Source of the DNA: Arcicella sp040387735
Lineage (GTDB): Bacteria > Bacteroidota > Bacteroidia > Cytophagales > Spirosomataceae
DNA: 64,000 nt
Direction of reading: 5' to 3'
Assembly (NCBI GenBank): GCA_040387735.1
Contig: JAZKDE010000017.1
Span: forward strand, 62,001 to 126,000
Shown: positions 42,058 to 50,684 of the stretch, piece by piece
Numbering within the stretch: position 1 is the stretch's first letter
Layout: each line of letters begins with the position of its first letter
Notes under the pieces: generated by a model
The model's database searches: none
Told to the model about the DNA's origin: nothing
What the model saw: only the letters and a program-made list of their open reading frames with translations
Program-made: the position numbers and the translations under genes

Positions 42058-42828
42058 TTAATAATCTCCACCAGCTCCACCACCACCAAAATCGCCACCA
42101 CCAAAGCCACCGAAGTCTGAACCGCCGCCACCGCTTGAGCCGCCACCCCAACCAGACGAACCACCCGATGAGAAAATGATGGGACCAGCCCAACCGCCAC
42201 CCATAAAGCCGCCTCCGCCATTACGTCCACCTTTGCTATTTCTGCCTATGATGTATAAGCCAATAATGATTAATAAAATGATGACAATAAACGGAATAAT
42301 TGAACCACCATCGTCCTCTGCATCAGCTTCAAATTCTCCCGAAGCCCGCTTCATGATTTCAGATGTTGCTATATCAAGTCCTTGATAAAATTGTCCCGCT
42401 TGGAAGTAAGGTTTCAAAATTGTATTGATTATTCGCTTTGAAACCGCATCTGTAATCGTTGCTTCCATCCCTCGCCCCGTTACAATTCTGAGTTTTCGGG
42501 TTTCGGTTGCCCACAAAAGAACCAAGCCGTTGTTTTTATCTTTTTGTCCAACACCCCAATCTTTCCCAATTTTCATGGCGTAATCATAAGGGTCAGAATC
42601 TCCCGTAGTTTTTACGATGACAATGGTTATTTGCGTTGAAGTACTATCGGCATATCCTCTGAGTTTTTGTTCCAATGATTGTAATTCCGTTGGTGATAAT
42701 TTCATCACAAAATCGTTGACTAATCTTGGTGGATTTGGCTTAGCAGGAATATCCTGAGCCTGCAGTATTGCAGTAAACAGTAAGCAGTAAACAGTAAAAA
42801 AAAAGTATATGAATAATTTTCTGGACAT
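42058..42828 (-). CDS. TPM-domain membrane protein with Gly-rich tail
   Basis: The 256-residue protein has a signal peptide, a TPM (Psb32/Rossmann-like phosphatase-fold) domain at about 35-165, one transmembrane helix (IIPFIVIILLIIIGLYIIG, about 177-195) and a Gly/Ser-rich tail that ends in GGDFGGGGAGGDY. TPM marks are TQITIVIVKTTGDSDPYDYAMKIGKDWGVGQKDKNNGLVLLWA and RKLRIVTGRGMEATITD. The function of the family is unsettled; plant members support photosystem II repair. The signal peptide is encoded by copies of the CAGTAAACAGT word repeat (42771-42799). It is the last gene of the lemA-TPM-TPM operon. Confidence 0.88.
   Translation of the reverse strand: MSRKLFIYFFFTVYCLLFTAILQAQDIPAKPNPPRLVNDFVMKLSPTELQSLEQKLRGYADSTSTQITIVIVKTTGDSDPYDYAMKIGKDWGVGQKDKNNGLVLLWATETRKLRIVTGRGMEATITDAVSKRIINTILKPYFQAGQFYQGLDIATSEIMKRASGEFEADAEDDGGSIIPFIVIILLIIIGLYIIGRNSKGGRNGGGGFMGGGWAGPIIFSSGGSSGWGGGSSGGGGSDFGGFGGGDFGGGGAGGDY
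42771..42799. repeat. CAGTAAACAGTAAG word repeat inside the TPM signal peptide
   Basis: CAGTAAACAGTAAGCAGTAAACAGTAAAA contains two copies of CAGTAAACAGTAA. Read on the minus strand it encodes residues about 8-18 of the TPM protein. The same word makes the inverted repeat before rnc. Confidence 0.75.
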
Positions 42829-42941
42829 GAAATGACTTTGATTCGATGTGAGGAGGAATTAGCTTATAAAATCTAATTATTGTGATTAAACTCTGACTAT
42901 TCAGTTTATTAAAACCTAATATTCAGAACCTAATACCTTAT

Positions 42942-43376
42942 TTACCCAAATGAAATATCATCAGGCAATTCATTTACGTCGTCTGATTGATACGGAAAGA
43001 AATGCTTCAATTGCTCACCCGCTGAGTGAATTCCTTTGACTAACCCTTCCGTAAAAAGTCCTTTCGCAAAATGACTTTGAAGTAATGCTTTGGTTGATTC
43101 CCAAAAATTATCAGGAACTACTTTATCAATTCCTTTATCACCCAAAACAGCAAATTTTCGGTCATCAACCGAAAGGTAAAACAAAACGCCATTTTGTTGT
43201 AAGGTATTACTCATTCCAATACTTACGAATACTTCAGAAGCTCGGTCAAGTACATTTTCGGTAGGACAAGTTTTTTCGATATGCAATCTGATTTCTCCCG
43301 AACTATTACGTTCAGCTACTTGAATCGCCTGAACGATTTCGGCTTTTTGGGAGTCAGTAAGAAAATTTTGAGGCAT
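42942..43376 (-). CDS. Second TPM-domain protein, soluble
   Basis: A 144-residue TPM domain without signal peptide when started at the ATG at 43376 (MPQNFLTDSQKAEIVQAIQVAERNSSGEI). The open frame continues upstream to 43505, but that stretch lies in a palindromic repeat and reads as low-complexity sequence, so I reject it. Marks are SGEIRLHIEK, RASEVFVSIGMSNTLQQNGVLFYLSVDDRKFAVLGDKGIDK and FTEGLVKGIHSAGEQLKHFFP. Paired TPM genes next to lemA are a recurring arrangement. The C-terminus lacks the transmembrane helix and Gly tail of the neighbour, so it probably acts in the cytoplasm. Confidence 0.85.
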   Translation of the reverse strand: MPQNFLTDSQKAEIVQAIQVAERNSSGEIRLHIEKTCPTENVLDRASEVFVSIGMSNTLQQNGVLFYLSVDDRKFAVLGDKGIDKVVPDNFWESTKALLQSHFAKGLFTEGLVKGIHSAGEQLKHFFPYQSDDVNELPDDISFG

Positions 43377-43440
43377 TGTTTTGGTGGTGAAAGTTGTAAA
43401 GTGGTATTGTGTAAAAAGGCTTAACATTAAATAGTTTTCA

Positions 43441-43502
43441 ATTTTCAACAAACAATATTCAAGTTTTGAGTTACCCCTCCTTGAACATTGTTTGTTGAAA
43501 AT
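43441..43502. repeat. 23-bp inverted repeat between lemA and TPM genes
   Basis: ATTTTCAACAAACAATATTCAAG (43441-43463) is an inverted copy, 22 of 23 bases, of the sequence at 43480-43502, with a 16-base loop. It falls inside the operon, upstream of the second TPM gene, and may modulate read-through or RNA stability. Confidence 0.7.
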
Positions 43503-43528
43503 CATACTTTACCTTTTAACATTATCTC

Positions 43529-44122
43529 TTATTTTGCACCACCAAAATCAACATTTGGAGCTTTTGATGCACCTGCGTCAGCTTCAAAATATCCTTTGGT
43601 TGCAAAGCCTGAGAAGCTTGCGATTAAGCTATTTGGGAAGGTTACGATTTTGTTGTTATAACCCTTCACAACATCGTTGAAACGATCTCTTTCTTCTTTA
43701 ATACGGTTTTCTGTACCTTCCAATTGTGACTGTAATTCTGAGAAGTTTTCAGTTGCTCTTAATTGAGGATAACTTTCTGCCACCGCCATCAAACGTGATA
43801 ATGAACCGCTCAATTGACTTTGTGCAGCCTGATATTTTTGAATATTTTCGGGCGAAAGGTCGTTTGCATCCAATTTAATTTGAGTTGCACTCGCACGAGC
43901 ATTAATAACATCAGTAAGGGTACTTTTTTCAAAATTGGCAACGCCTTGAACTGTTTTTACTAAATTAGGGATTAAATCCGCACGACGTTGATAAGCCGTT
44001 TGTACTTTCGCCCATGATGCTTGTACATCTTGATTGCTGGTTGCCATACCGTTTCTGACACCAATACCCCAGAAAATTAATAAGGCAGCAACGCCTAATC
44101 CGATAAGAAGATTCCTTGACAT
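43529..44122 (-). CDS. LemA-family protein
   Basis: The 197-residue protein has one N-terminal membrane helix (LLIGLGVAALLIFWGIGV, about 5-22) and a helical coiled body. LemA marks are VQASWAKVQTAYQRRADLIPNLVKTVQGVANFEKSTLTDVINARASA and the late region YNNKIVTFPNSLIASFSGFATKGYFEA. The protein should sit in the inner membrane with its C-terminal part outside the cytoplasm. It heads the operon with two TPM-domain genes, a frequent gene order; the joint function is unknown. Confidence 0.93.
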   Translation of the reverse strand: MSRNLLIGLGVAALLIFWGIGVRNGMATSNQDVQASWAKVQTAYQRRADLIPNLVKTVQGVANFEKSTLTDVINARASATQIKLDANDLSPENIQKYQAAQSQLSGSLSRLMAVAESYPQLRATENFSELQSQLEGTENRIKEERDRFNDVVKGYNNKIVTFPNSLIASFSGFATKGYFEADAGASKAPNVDFGGAK

Positions 44123-44396
44123 AGTTTTGATTAAATTTTTGTTTGATTAAAGTAAAAATGAAAGGTTTGTTTGCTCTCATTGATTAATTTGAATCAAATG
44201 TAGATATTTTTTTGAAATACAAACAGAATCTGTGTTGAATATTTGTGTTTTAGGGGGTAACGGTTGTTTTTGATTATGAATTGGCGGTTTTAATGTTCCA
44301 TAACCAATGCTGAATATTCAATTTTCAAGTGAAATTAAACGCATTGTTGATAACGATAACTTAAATATTGAGCGTTGTACATTAAACATTACAAAT

Positions 44397-45833
44397 TTAT
44401 CCTTTTACCCACTTTCGTACATCCACAATCGGATTGGGATAATCTACGCCCAATCGTACCGAGAACTGTTTTTGTTCATCATTGGTCAGCAAACCAACTA
44501 AATGTATTTTGTGCGAAGGAACATTAGACAATTCGGGCAACCAAAACTTCACATATTCCCCTTTACTGTCATAATTAGTAGCTTGTTTTAGAATATTAAA
44601 ATAACGATTTTCCCTTGGGTCATTTCCTACGCCCGCCACATAAAGCCAATTTCCCCAATTTGAGCAAACATCGTAATCAATCAACTGGCTCTCAAACCAT
44701 GCCGCTCCCCAACGCCAATCAATTTGCAAGTCTTTAACTAAAAAACTCGCCACATTTTGTCTTCCCCGATTTGACATAAAACCTGTTGTCAATAATTCTT
44801 TCATGTTGGCATCAATCAATGGAATGCCCGTTTCACCCAAACGCCACTTTTCAAAGATGACCATTTTTGCTGTTCCAACGTTGATAGGCAAATTCAATGC
44901 GGGTTTAATACTAACAGCGTTAACCGATTTCAAACCGTATTTTTGAAAGATTTTATTCCCAAATTTCATGGCGACAAAACGAAAATAATCACGCCAAATC
45001 AATTCAAAAATTAGCCAATAGGTGGATTCATTCTGCGTGCGTTCTGCTTCGTACTTCTTAATTTCTTCATAAATATACCGTGGAGAAATACAGCCATTTG
45101 CCAACCAAAGCGAGAATTTGGAGGAATAATCAAGCCCTAACATGCCGTTACGAGTTTCTTTGTAGACTTTCAGTAAATCTTTTTTCCAGAAATAATCATT
45201 TAGGCGATTTATTCCTTCGGTTTCGCCACCTTGCAAGACAGATTTTCCATGTGTTTCATCCATCGACAGGGCGGAAACGTCCCCAACCTCAATTTTCTCC
45301 TTAAAGACCAAATTCGTTGGCGTTTTAAAGACTGGACGAATTGCAGTCAATTTCTCCACCTTATTTCTGAATTGCGTAAAAATATCGGGCAAATCTTGAA
45401 TTTCCATCGGCAATTCATCAACGTGATAAAGCGTTGATTGCCAGAAAAATTTAATTTTTTTCCCGTCCGATTTTAGCCGTTCTTCAACCAATGAATCCAC
45501 ATCAATTTCTTCTTGCGTAACTTCCTCTGAGGTATAAACTTCGTCAGCTTGAATTTCTTTAACTAAGGCAGGAATAATGTCTTCGGGAAAACCCGTTCTG
45601 ATGACAAGGTTTGAACCAATTTTTAGTAAATTTTCACGAAGATTTTGAACGGATTCTATCAAAAATTGATGACGTAACTCTCCCGTTTTAGGGAAGCCAA
45701 GGGGACATTCTTTAAAAATACGTGGGTCAAAAATATAGATAGGAACGACTTCTAAAGTCTTTTCAGAAGCCTTAAAAAGTGCTTCATGGTCGTGAATACG
45801 CAAATCATTGCGGTACCAAAGTAGGATTTTCAT
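44397..45833 (-). CDS. DASH-type cryptochrome/photolyase
   Basis: About 478 residues with an N-terminal photolyase alpha/beta domain (about 1-170: ILLWYRNDLRIHDHEALFKA, VVPIYIFDPRIF) and a C-terminal FAD-binding helical domain (about 200-475). GCISPRYIYEEIKKYE, YWLIFELIWRDYFRFVAMKFGNKIFQ, NMKELLTTGFMSNRGRQNVASFLVKDL and DYDVCSNWGNWLYVAGVG are the FAD and DNA-lesion pocket marks. DASH members repair cyclobutane dimers in single-stranded DNA and may also signal blue light. The ATG at 45833 begins MKILLWYRNDLR; an in-frame ATG at 45845 is less likely. Confidence 0.93.
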   Translation of the reverse strand: MKILLWYRNDLRIHDHEALFKASEKTLEVVPIYIFDPRIFKECPLGFPKTGELRHQFLIESVQNLRENLLKIGSNLVIRTGFPEDIIPALVKEIQADEVYTSEEVTQEEIDVDSLVEERLKSDGKKIKFFWQSTLYHVDELPMEIQDLPDIFTQFRNKVEKLTAIRPVFKTPTNLVFKEKIEVGDVSALSMDETHGKSVLQGGETEGINRLNDYFWKKDLLKVYKETRNGMLGLDYSSKFSLWLANGCISPRYIYEEIKKYEAERTQNESTYWLIFELIWRDYFRFVAMKFGNKIFQKYGLKSVNAVSIKPALNLPINVGTAKMVIFEKWRLGETGIPLIDANMKELLTTGFMSNRGRQNVASFLVKDLQIDWRWGAAWFESQLIDYDVCSNWGNWLYVAGVGNDPRENRYFNILKQATNYDSKGEYVKFWLPELSNVPSHKIHLVGLLTNDEQKQFSVRLGVDYPNPIVDVRKWVKG

Positions 45834-45840
45834 TTTTTGT

Positions 45841-45904
45841 AACACAAGTTTTAACCTGTAATTGATTGATTTTTGTTCATCGCATACAGGTTAAAACCTG
45901 AGTT
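45841..45904. repeat. Inverted repeat between cryptochrome and methyltransferase genes
   Basis: AACACAAGTTTTAACCTGTA (45841-45860) and TACAGGTTAAAACCTGAGTT (45885-45904) are imperfect inverted copies. Each arm contains the smaller palindrome CAGGTTAAAACCTG or its variant. It touches the stop of the methyltransferase gene. Confidence 0.6.
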
Positions 45905-46628
45905 ATGAGAACAATACCACTTCCCACCGAAAAGCCCATTTCCAACGAATAGAATACTTAGTAAAACCCGATTGCTGAATAATTTTCTCTAAATCATGAC
46001 GACGAAAAGCTCGCCAAACGGAAAGTTTCGCATCATTCTTAACCAAATATGATTTCAGAAAGAGTTTTGTAATCCAAGCGATGGAATGATAGGCAAACCA
46101 ATGGCGGTGAATATCATTGATAACTATTCCGATACGACTTTGTTTTTTGAATTGTTTGAAGATTTCCACAAGGCTTTCATCACTAAAATGATGACAAAAA
46201 AGTGTCATAGTAATAATATCGAAAGACTTTTCTTTAAATTCATCCGAGAAAATATTTTGGTGCAAATAGCTAATATTCGGATAATTAGCGGTGCGTTTCT
46301 TAGCAAAATCAATCATAAAATCATTGGCATCAATCCCGATAAATTGAGTATTTATTCCTTTCTTTTTTGCCCAATTTGCCATCACCATCAGCATATCCCC
46401 TCCGCCACAACCGAGGTCGGCAATGGTTATTTTCGATGTTTGATTTTCGATTTTCGATTTTCGAACATCAAACATCAATCTTGACAATCCGCTGATGGTT
46501 ACTTGGTTTCCACCCAAATATTTATTTATTAACGCCAATTCTTCCAGATTTTCACGGAGAGCGTCGTTATCCAATTCAAGGTCGTCAATCAACTCTTTTT
46601 CATTACTTCGATATGATAGATTTGGCAT
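45903..46628 (-). CDS. Class I SAM-dependent methyltransferase
   Basis: About 241 residues from the ATG at 46628 (MPNLSYRSNEKELIDDLELDN); an in-frame ATG at 46658 adds ten residues. The SAM-binding motif I is ITIADLGCGGGDMLMVMA, followed by FIGIDANDFMIDFAK, NIFSDEFKEKSFDIITMTLFCHH and GIVINDIHRHWFAYHSI, a motif I associate with methyltransferases of the Bacteroidota type III polyketide/phenolic lipid clusters (from memory). No such synthase is near. A low-complexity insert just before motif I (FDVRKSKIENQTSK) is encoded by the ATTTTCG word repeat at 46435-46476. Confidence 0.85.
   Translation of the reverse strand: MPNLSYRSNEKELIDDLELDNDALRENLEELALINKYLGGNQVTISGLSRLMFDVRKSKIENQTSKITIADLGCGGGDMLMVMANWAKKKGINTQFIGIDANDFMIDFAKKRTANYPNISYLHQNIFSDEFKEKSFDIITMTLFCHHFSDESLVEIFKQFKKQSRIGIVINDIHRHWFAYHSIAWITKLFLKSYLVKNDAKLSVWRAFRRHDLEKIIQQSGFTKYSIRWKWAFRWEVVLFS
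46435..46476. repeat. GATGTTTGA...TTTTCGA word repeat inside the methyltransferase gene
   Basis: GATGTTTGA at 46435-46443 and TCAAACATC at 46468-46476 form an inverted repeat around three direct copies of ATTTTCG. It codes for a polar insert just before the SAM-binding motif. Confidence 0.7.
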
Positions 46629-46717
46629 ATATTTGTGGATAAATTGAGCTATAAGCATTTAGCAGTATGCGATTTTTTTGCATATCACTCACAGCATAAA
46701 GCTAAAAGCATGAAATT

Positions 46718-47475
46718 ATGAATCTAAATTTAAAAAATAAAAATGCCATTGTATGCGGTAGTACGCAAGGACTTGGACGTGCCTCCGCCATTGAATTGGC
46801 TCTGTTGGGAGCAAATGTAACACTTGTGGCTCGCAATGAAGATACCCTTAATGAAACATTGCATCGCTTAGATNNNNNNNNNNCTCAAAGCCTGATGAGT
46901 TAAAATTGGGTATCGAAAATCATTTAAAAGTCAATCCAATCGTTCATATTTTGGTGAATAATACGGGTGGTCCAGCGGGAGGTACAATTATTGAAGCAAA
47001 GATTGAAGAATTTACCCAAGCATTCTCTAATCATTTGGTTTGCAACCATATCCTTGTGCAAGCGTGCGTACCAAGCATGAAATCTGAAGAGTTTGGCAGA
47101 ATTATTAACATCATTTCAACCTCTGTAAAACAACCAATAAACGGTTTGGGCGTATCAAATACGACTCGTGGAGCGGTGGCTTCTTGGTCAAAAACGTTGG
47201 CAAATGAGTTGGGGCAATTCGGTATTACCGTTAACAATGTTTTACCAGGATATACCAAAACGGCACGTTTAGATTTTGTGGTAAATTCCAGAGCAAAATC
47301 AGCCGACATTTCAGCGGATGAAGTAGAAGAAATAATGATGTCCGATATTCCAGCAGGACGTTTTGGCGAAGCCCACGAATTTGCAGCAGCCGTTGCTTTT
47401 TTATGTAGCCCAGCCGCAGCGTATATCAATGGGATTAATTTACCCGTGGATGGTGGCCGACTTTCTTGTTTTTAA
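46718..47475 (+). CDS. SDR-family oxidoreductase, interrupted by an assembly gap
   Basis: One short-chain dehydrogenase read in two pieces around ten N at 46874-46883. The first part (46718-46873) has the dinucleotide-binding GSTQGLGRASAIELALLGANVTLVAR. The second (from about 46884) has VHILVNNTGGPAGG, IINIISTSVKQP, SWSKTLANELGQFGITVNNVLPGYTKTARLD and INGINLPVDGGRLSCF. The two parts are out of frame by the length of the placeholder, so the true gap is not 10 bases. The usual Tyr of the YxxxK motif reads as NTTRGAVASW, with Thr in the expected position, a variation of some FabG-like relatives. Substrate unknown. Confidence 0.85.
46874..46883. other. Assembly gap (10 N) inside the SDR gene
   Basis: Ten N replace sequence of unknown length. 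Joining the two reading frames needs a gap length of 2 modulo 3, so 10 is only a placeholder value. Confidence 0.95.
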
Positions 47476-47523
47476 AACGTAAAAAACTGACCTAAATACT
47501 ATAAAAATTCAATAATTGTTCCT

Positions 47524-49395
47524 GTGTTTGTAGCATTACATCCCCCCGTAAAATACTACTTAACACTCTCAATTCTATTGTTTTGGGCAAGTTATCTTCC
47601 TGCACAAGACAGTAAAATTAGTGTGCTTAAAAAACAATTAATTACTTCCCATACTGATACAGGCAGGGTCAACCTATTTTTTCAATTAGGAAAGCTATAT
47701 GAAGGGACAAACGTAGATAGTAATTTATATTTTCTCCAAAAATCCTTAGAAATAGCCAATAAAACCTACAATTTCCGAGCAAGTGCCAGAGCAATGTCTC
47801 ACCTTGGTTATACCTATGTGTATTACGCAACCGATGATGACAAGGCTTTATTATGGATTAACAAAGCTGTTAAATTAGCAAAATCCCAAAAAGACTATCT
47901 AAACTTGGCTCATTGTTATCAACTTCTTGGTATTATTTCATTGCATCAACACATTGATAACACCCAAGAACTAAACGATTTAGCGTTAAAATACGCTATA
48001 AAGTCTAATGATTGGAAAATGATTAATGATAGTTATGAAATAATATCCGCTGATTTTTCTGCAAAACATAATTTTATAAAAGCAGAAGAGGCTATTTTAC
48101 AAGCAATGGAGATAAGTAAGAAACATGACATTGATACTTGGCTATCGCAGGGATTAGACCGTTGTGTTTTACTGGAAGCACAAGGGAAATATACGGAATC
48201 ATTTCTTTTGGCTAAAAAACTAAGTTTATTCAAAGACAAACTTAAAAAAAGCAAAAGGCGTATCGTTTACATGAATGATTTGGGACGACTTGAAACAAAA
48301 TTAAAAAACTATAAAAAGGCGGAGTCAATTTTCTTGGAGATTTTAGAAGAAGAAAAGCAAAAGTTAAAAATTGATACTTTTAATTTATATCATATTTTCA
48401 GCAATTTAGAAACCTTATATTTAGTACAAAAAGACTATAAAAAAGCCTACCAAGCTGAAAAAAATGCTAATAATACACGTTTGTGGTTAGCACAAAAAAG
48501 ACAAAGTAGAGATAGCCAACTACAAATGACTCAGCTTAAAGCAGCTTCTGATTTAGGAAAAAAAGAAATAGAAATAAATCTTCTCGCCGAACAGAAAAAA
48601 AAGCAATTATTGTTTTTATTCACTGCCATTATGATTGCCGTATTGATGGTTGTCATTATCATCATTCTTGAACGAAATAAAGAGAAAATAGAGCAACAAA
48701 AAACAGAACTAAGTAAATTAAATACGACTAAAGATAAGTTATTTAGCATCATCGCTCACGATTTAAGAGGGCCAATCAGTTCATTTAAAGGCATTTTAGC
48801 TTTATTTGGCAGTGACTCATTGAGCCAAGAAGAATTCATTGATTTATCTAAATCGCTCAACCAAAATGTGGATAATATTCACGCAATGCTGGAAAATTTA
48901 CTCCTTTGGTCGCTTTCTCAAATGAATGGATTAAAACCGTTTTTGAAGATATTAGATGTGAATGATTTGGTTGATGAGTCTATCGCCTTAGTAAAAGAAA
49001 TAGCAAACCAAAAACAGATTGAATTACAAATTGATATTCCAGAAAATCTACAAGTTTTTGCCGATGAAAATAACCTGCGAGCCATCATAAGAAATTTGCT
49101 CAATAACGCTCTAAAATTTACGCCTCAACACGGGCAAGTATCCATAAAAGGAACTCAGCAAGGGCATTTTATAGAACTAAAAATTATGGATACTGGGATT
49201 GGGATAAAACCAGAAGAGTTAGTCACAATATTCTCTAATCCAAAACTCAAAAAAGGAACGGCAGGCGAAAAAGGTACAGGACTCGGACTGGTTTTATGTA
49301 AAGATTTAATTGAACAGAATAACGGTAAAATCTCGGTTATGAGCGAATATGGAAAAGGAACAAGTTTCACCATTATTTTACCACAAAAAGTATAA
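47524..49395 (+). CDS. TPR-containing sensor histidine kinase
   Basis: The 623-residue membrane kinase starts with a signal/anchor (VKYYLTLSILLFWASYLPAQ), followed by a periplasmic TPR region (about 40-335), one transmembrane helix near 358-380 (LLFLFTAIMIAVLMVVIIIIL), a HisKA domain with LFSIIAHDLRGPISSFKG (phospho-acceptor His near 409) and a HATPase domain with NLLNNALKF, DTGIGIKPEE and GTGLGLVLCKDLIEQNNGKI. No response regulator lies next to it. The only reasonable start is GTG at 47524, because no ATG precedes the signal peptide. The ligand of the TPR sensor is unknown. Confidence 0.87.
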   Translation: MFVALHPPVKYYLTLSILLFWASYLPAQDSKISVLKKQLITSHTDTGRVNLFFQLGKLYEGTNVDSNLYFLQKSLEIANKTYNFRASARAMSHLGYTYVYYATDDDKALLWINKAVKLAKSQKDYLNLAHCYQLLGIISLHQHIDNTQELNDLALKYAIKSNDWKMINDSYEIISADFSAKHNFIKAEEAILQAMEISKKHDIDTWLSQGLDRCVLLEAQGKYTESFLLAKKLSLFKDKLKKSKRRIVYMNDLGRLETKLKNYKKAESIFLEILEEEKQKLKIDTFNLYHIFSNLETLYLVQKDYKKAYQAEKNANNTRLWLAQKRQSRDSQLQMTQLKAASDLGKKEIEINLLAEQKKKQLLFLFTAIMIAVLMVVIIIILERNKEKIEQQKTELSKLNTTKDKLFSIIAHDLRGPISSFKGILALFGSDSLSQEEFIDLSKSLNQNVDNIHAMLENLLLWSLSQMNGLKPFLKILDVNDLVDESIALVKEIANQKQIELQIDIPENLQVFADENNLRAIIRNLLNNALKFTPQHGQVSIKGTQQGHFIELKIMDTGIGIKPEELVTIFSNPKLKKGTAGEKGTGLGLVLCKDLIEQNNGKISVMSEYGKGTSFTIILPQKV

Positions 49396-49405
49396 ATTTC
49401 TAACA

Positions 49406-49442
49406 TAGAGAACAAACATTGGTAAACAGTGTTCGTTCTCTA
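49406..49442. terminator. Hairpin between convergent genes
   Basis: TAGAGAACAAACA pairs imperfectly with TGTTCGTTCTCTA across a loop that contains GTAAACAGT. There is no strong T-run, so it is a weak terminator call. Confidence 0.4.
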
Positions 49443-49452
49443 CAATGCTAAA

Positions 49453-50610
49453 TTATTTTTCCAAAGCACTCTCTACTAATCTAACAAACTCTCCAAGTTT
49501 AGTGGTATCTAACCATCTGACGACAATCAACAAATCGTTTTCCTTATCTACCACGATGTAATTCCCGCCAAAACCATTAGCATAATAAATTTTTTTTGAA
49601 ACATCTCCTAAGGCGTTTTCTTGGTTTGTCCACCACATTAAACCATAAGATTTATTGGGAGTAGAAGGTTGTTGAGCAGCTTCAACCCACTTTTCAGATA
49701 CAAGTTGTTGATTCTTCCATTTACCGTTTCTCAGAAATAACAATCCAAACCTTGCTTGGTCGAAAGTATTCACAAAAATACCGCCCCCGTGATGTCCACC
49801 GCCACTTACAGATTGCATCATCAAACCATCTACATTGACGTAAGAATTATCGTAACCATACCAACGCCAAGTTGTTGATGCACCGATAGGATCCATGATT
49901 TTTTCCTTCAAAATTATCGGTAATGGTTTTCGCCAAACTTGGAGCAAAGAATAGGCTAATAGATTTACTCTGGCATCATTATATTCAAATTGAGTTCCTG
50001 GTTCGAGCAGTTTTCTGTTTTTCCAATCATCCAAACTTCCTTCTTTCGGCGGACGATCAGCCCAGTCGCAATTATCAAAAAGACAACCTGACCAATCAGA
50101 AGACTGAGTTAATAAGTGTCTCCACGTAATTTTCGAGTTATGTACTCCCTCAAATTTCTCATCGCTAACATATTCATTTACTTTATCATCAATATTCTTA
50201 ATGAGATGATTATCAACCGCCAAACCCGCAACCGTTGATAAATAACTTTTGGTAACGCTGAAAGTCATATCAACTCGTTTCGTATCACCCCACTGAGCCA
50301 CGATATAGCCATTTCTAATAATTAATCCAGCCGATTTCCCTCTGGACTTCATTGGCCCTAAAATTTTATAATTAGGTTCATTGACATAAGATTTCATGTT
50401 GGCAATTCTTAAATCATTATCAATTTTCACTTCATTTTTAACGGAAAAATTGATAGCACTATCCAACAATTTAGCGTTCATTTTTACTTCTGAAGGCTTC
50501 CGAATCTGCCACGTAGAATCAGGGAAATAAGGCGATTGCCCGTGAACGGAAATGTTTAACGTACAAAAAAGTAAAACCGTGATGTGGAGTAAATTAGCGT
50601 ATTTTTTCAT
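49453..50610 (-). CDS. Exported beta-lactamase-family serine hydrolase
   Basis: The 385-residue protein has a signal peptide (MKKYANLLHITVLLFCTLNISVHG). The active-site Ser-x-x-Lys is SVTK at 118-121 in MTFSVTKSYLST, the Tyr motif appears as FEYNDARVNLL near 210, and GGGHHGGGIF near 270 is close to the third element. LLTQSSDWSG and EPGTQFEYNDA are also typical of the class C beta-lactamase/esterase family (PF00144). Members act as esterases, D-aminopeptidases or penicillin-binding-like hydrolases and rarely as true beta-lactamases. It is monocistronic and lies behind a convergent histidine kinase gene. Confidence 0.87.
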   Translation of the reverse strand: MKKYANLLHITVLLFCTLNISVHGQSPYFPDSTWQIRKPSEVKMNAKLLDSAINFSVKNEVKIDNDLRIANMKSYVNEPNYKILGPMKSRGKSAGLIIRNGYIVAQWGDTKRVDMTFSVTKSYLSTVAGLAVDNHLIKNIDDKVNEYVSDEKFEGVHNSKITWRHLLTQSSDWSGCLFDNCDWADRPPKEGSLDDWKNRKLLEPGTQFEYNDARVNLLAYSLLQVWRKPLPIILKEKIMDPIGASTTWRWYGYDNSYVNVDGLMMQSVSGGGHHGGGIFVNTFDQARFGLLFLRNGKWKNQQLVSEKWVEAAQQPSTPNKSYGLMWWTNQENALGDVSKKIYYANGFGGNYIVVDKENDLLIVVRWLDTTKLGEFVRLVESALEK

Positions 50611-50684
50611 TGATTTATAAATTTTTAGCGATGACGAGTAGGATATTTATACACAAAATAAGTATTACTATTTTCCCAAAAGCT

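Noticed and set aside
42003..42230. Frame-shifted Ala/Val-rich ORF in the TPM tail
   Set aside because: It is a shadow of the Gly-rich coding repeat of the TPM protein in another frame.
43377..43505. A 43-residue N-terminal extension of the second TPM protein
   Set aside because: The extension lies in a palindromic repeat and breaks the family's usual N-terminus; the ATG at 43376 is better.
46874..46883. A frameshift pseudogene in the SDR gene
   Set aside because: The frame change falls exactly on the N run, so an assembly gap explains it.
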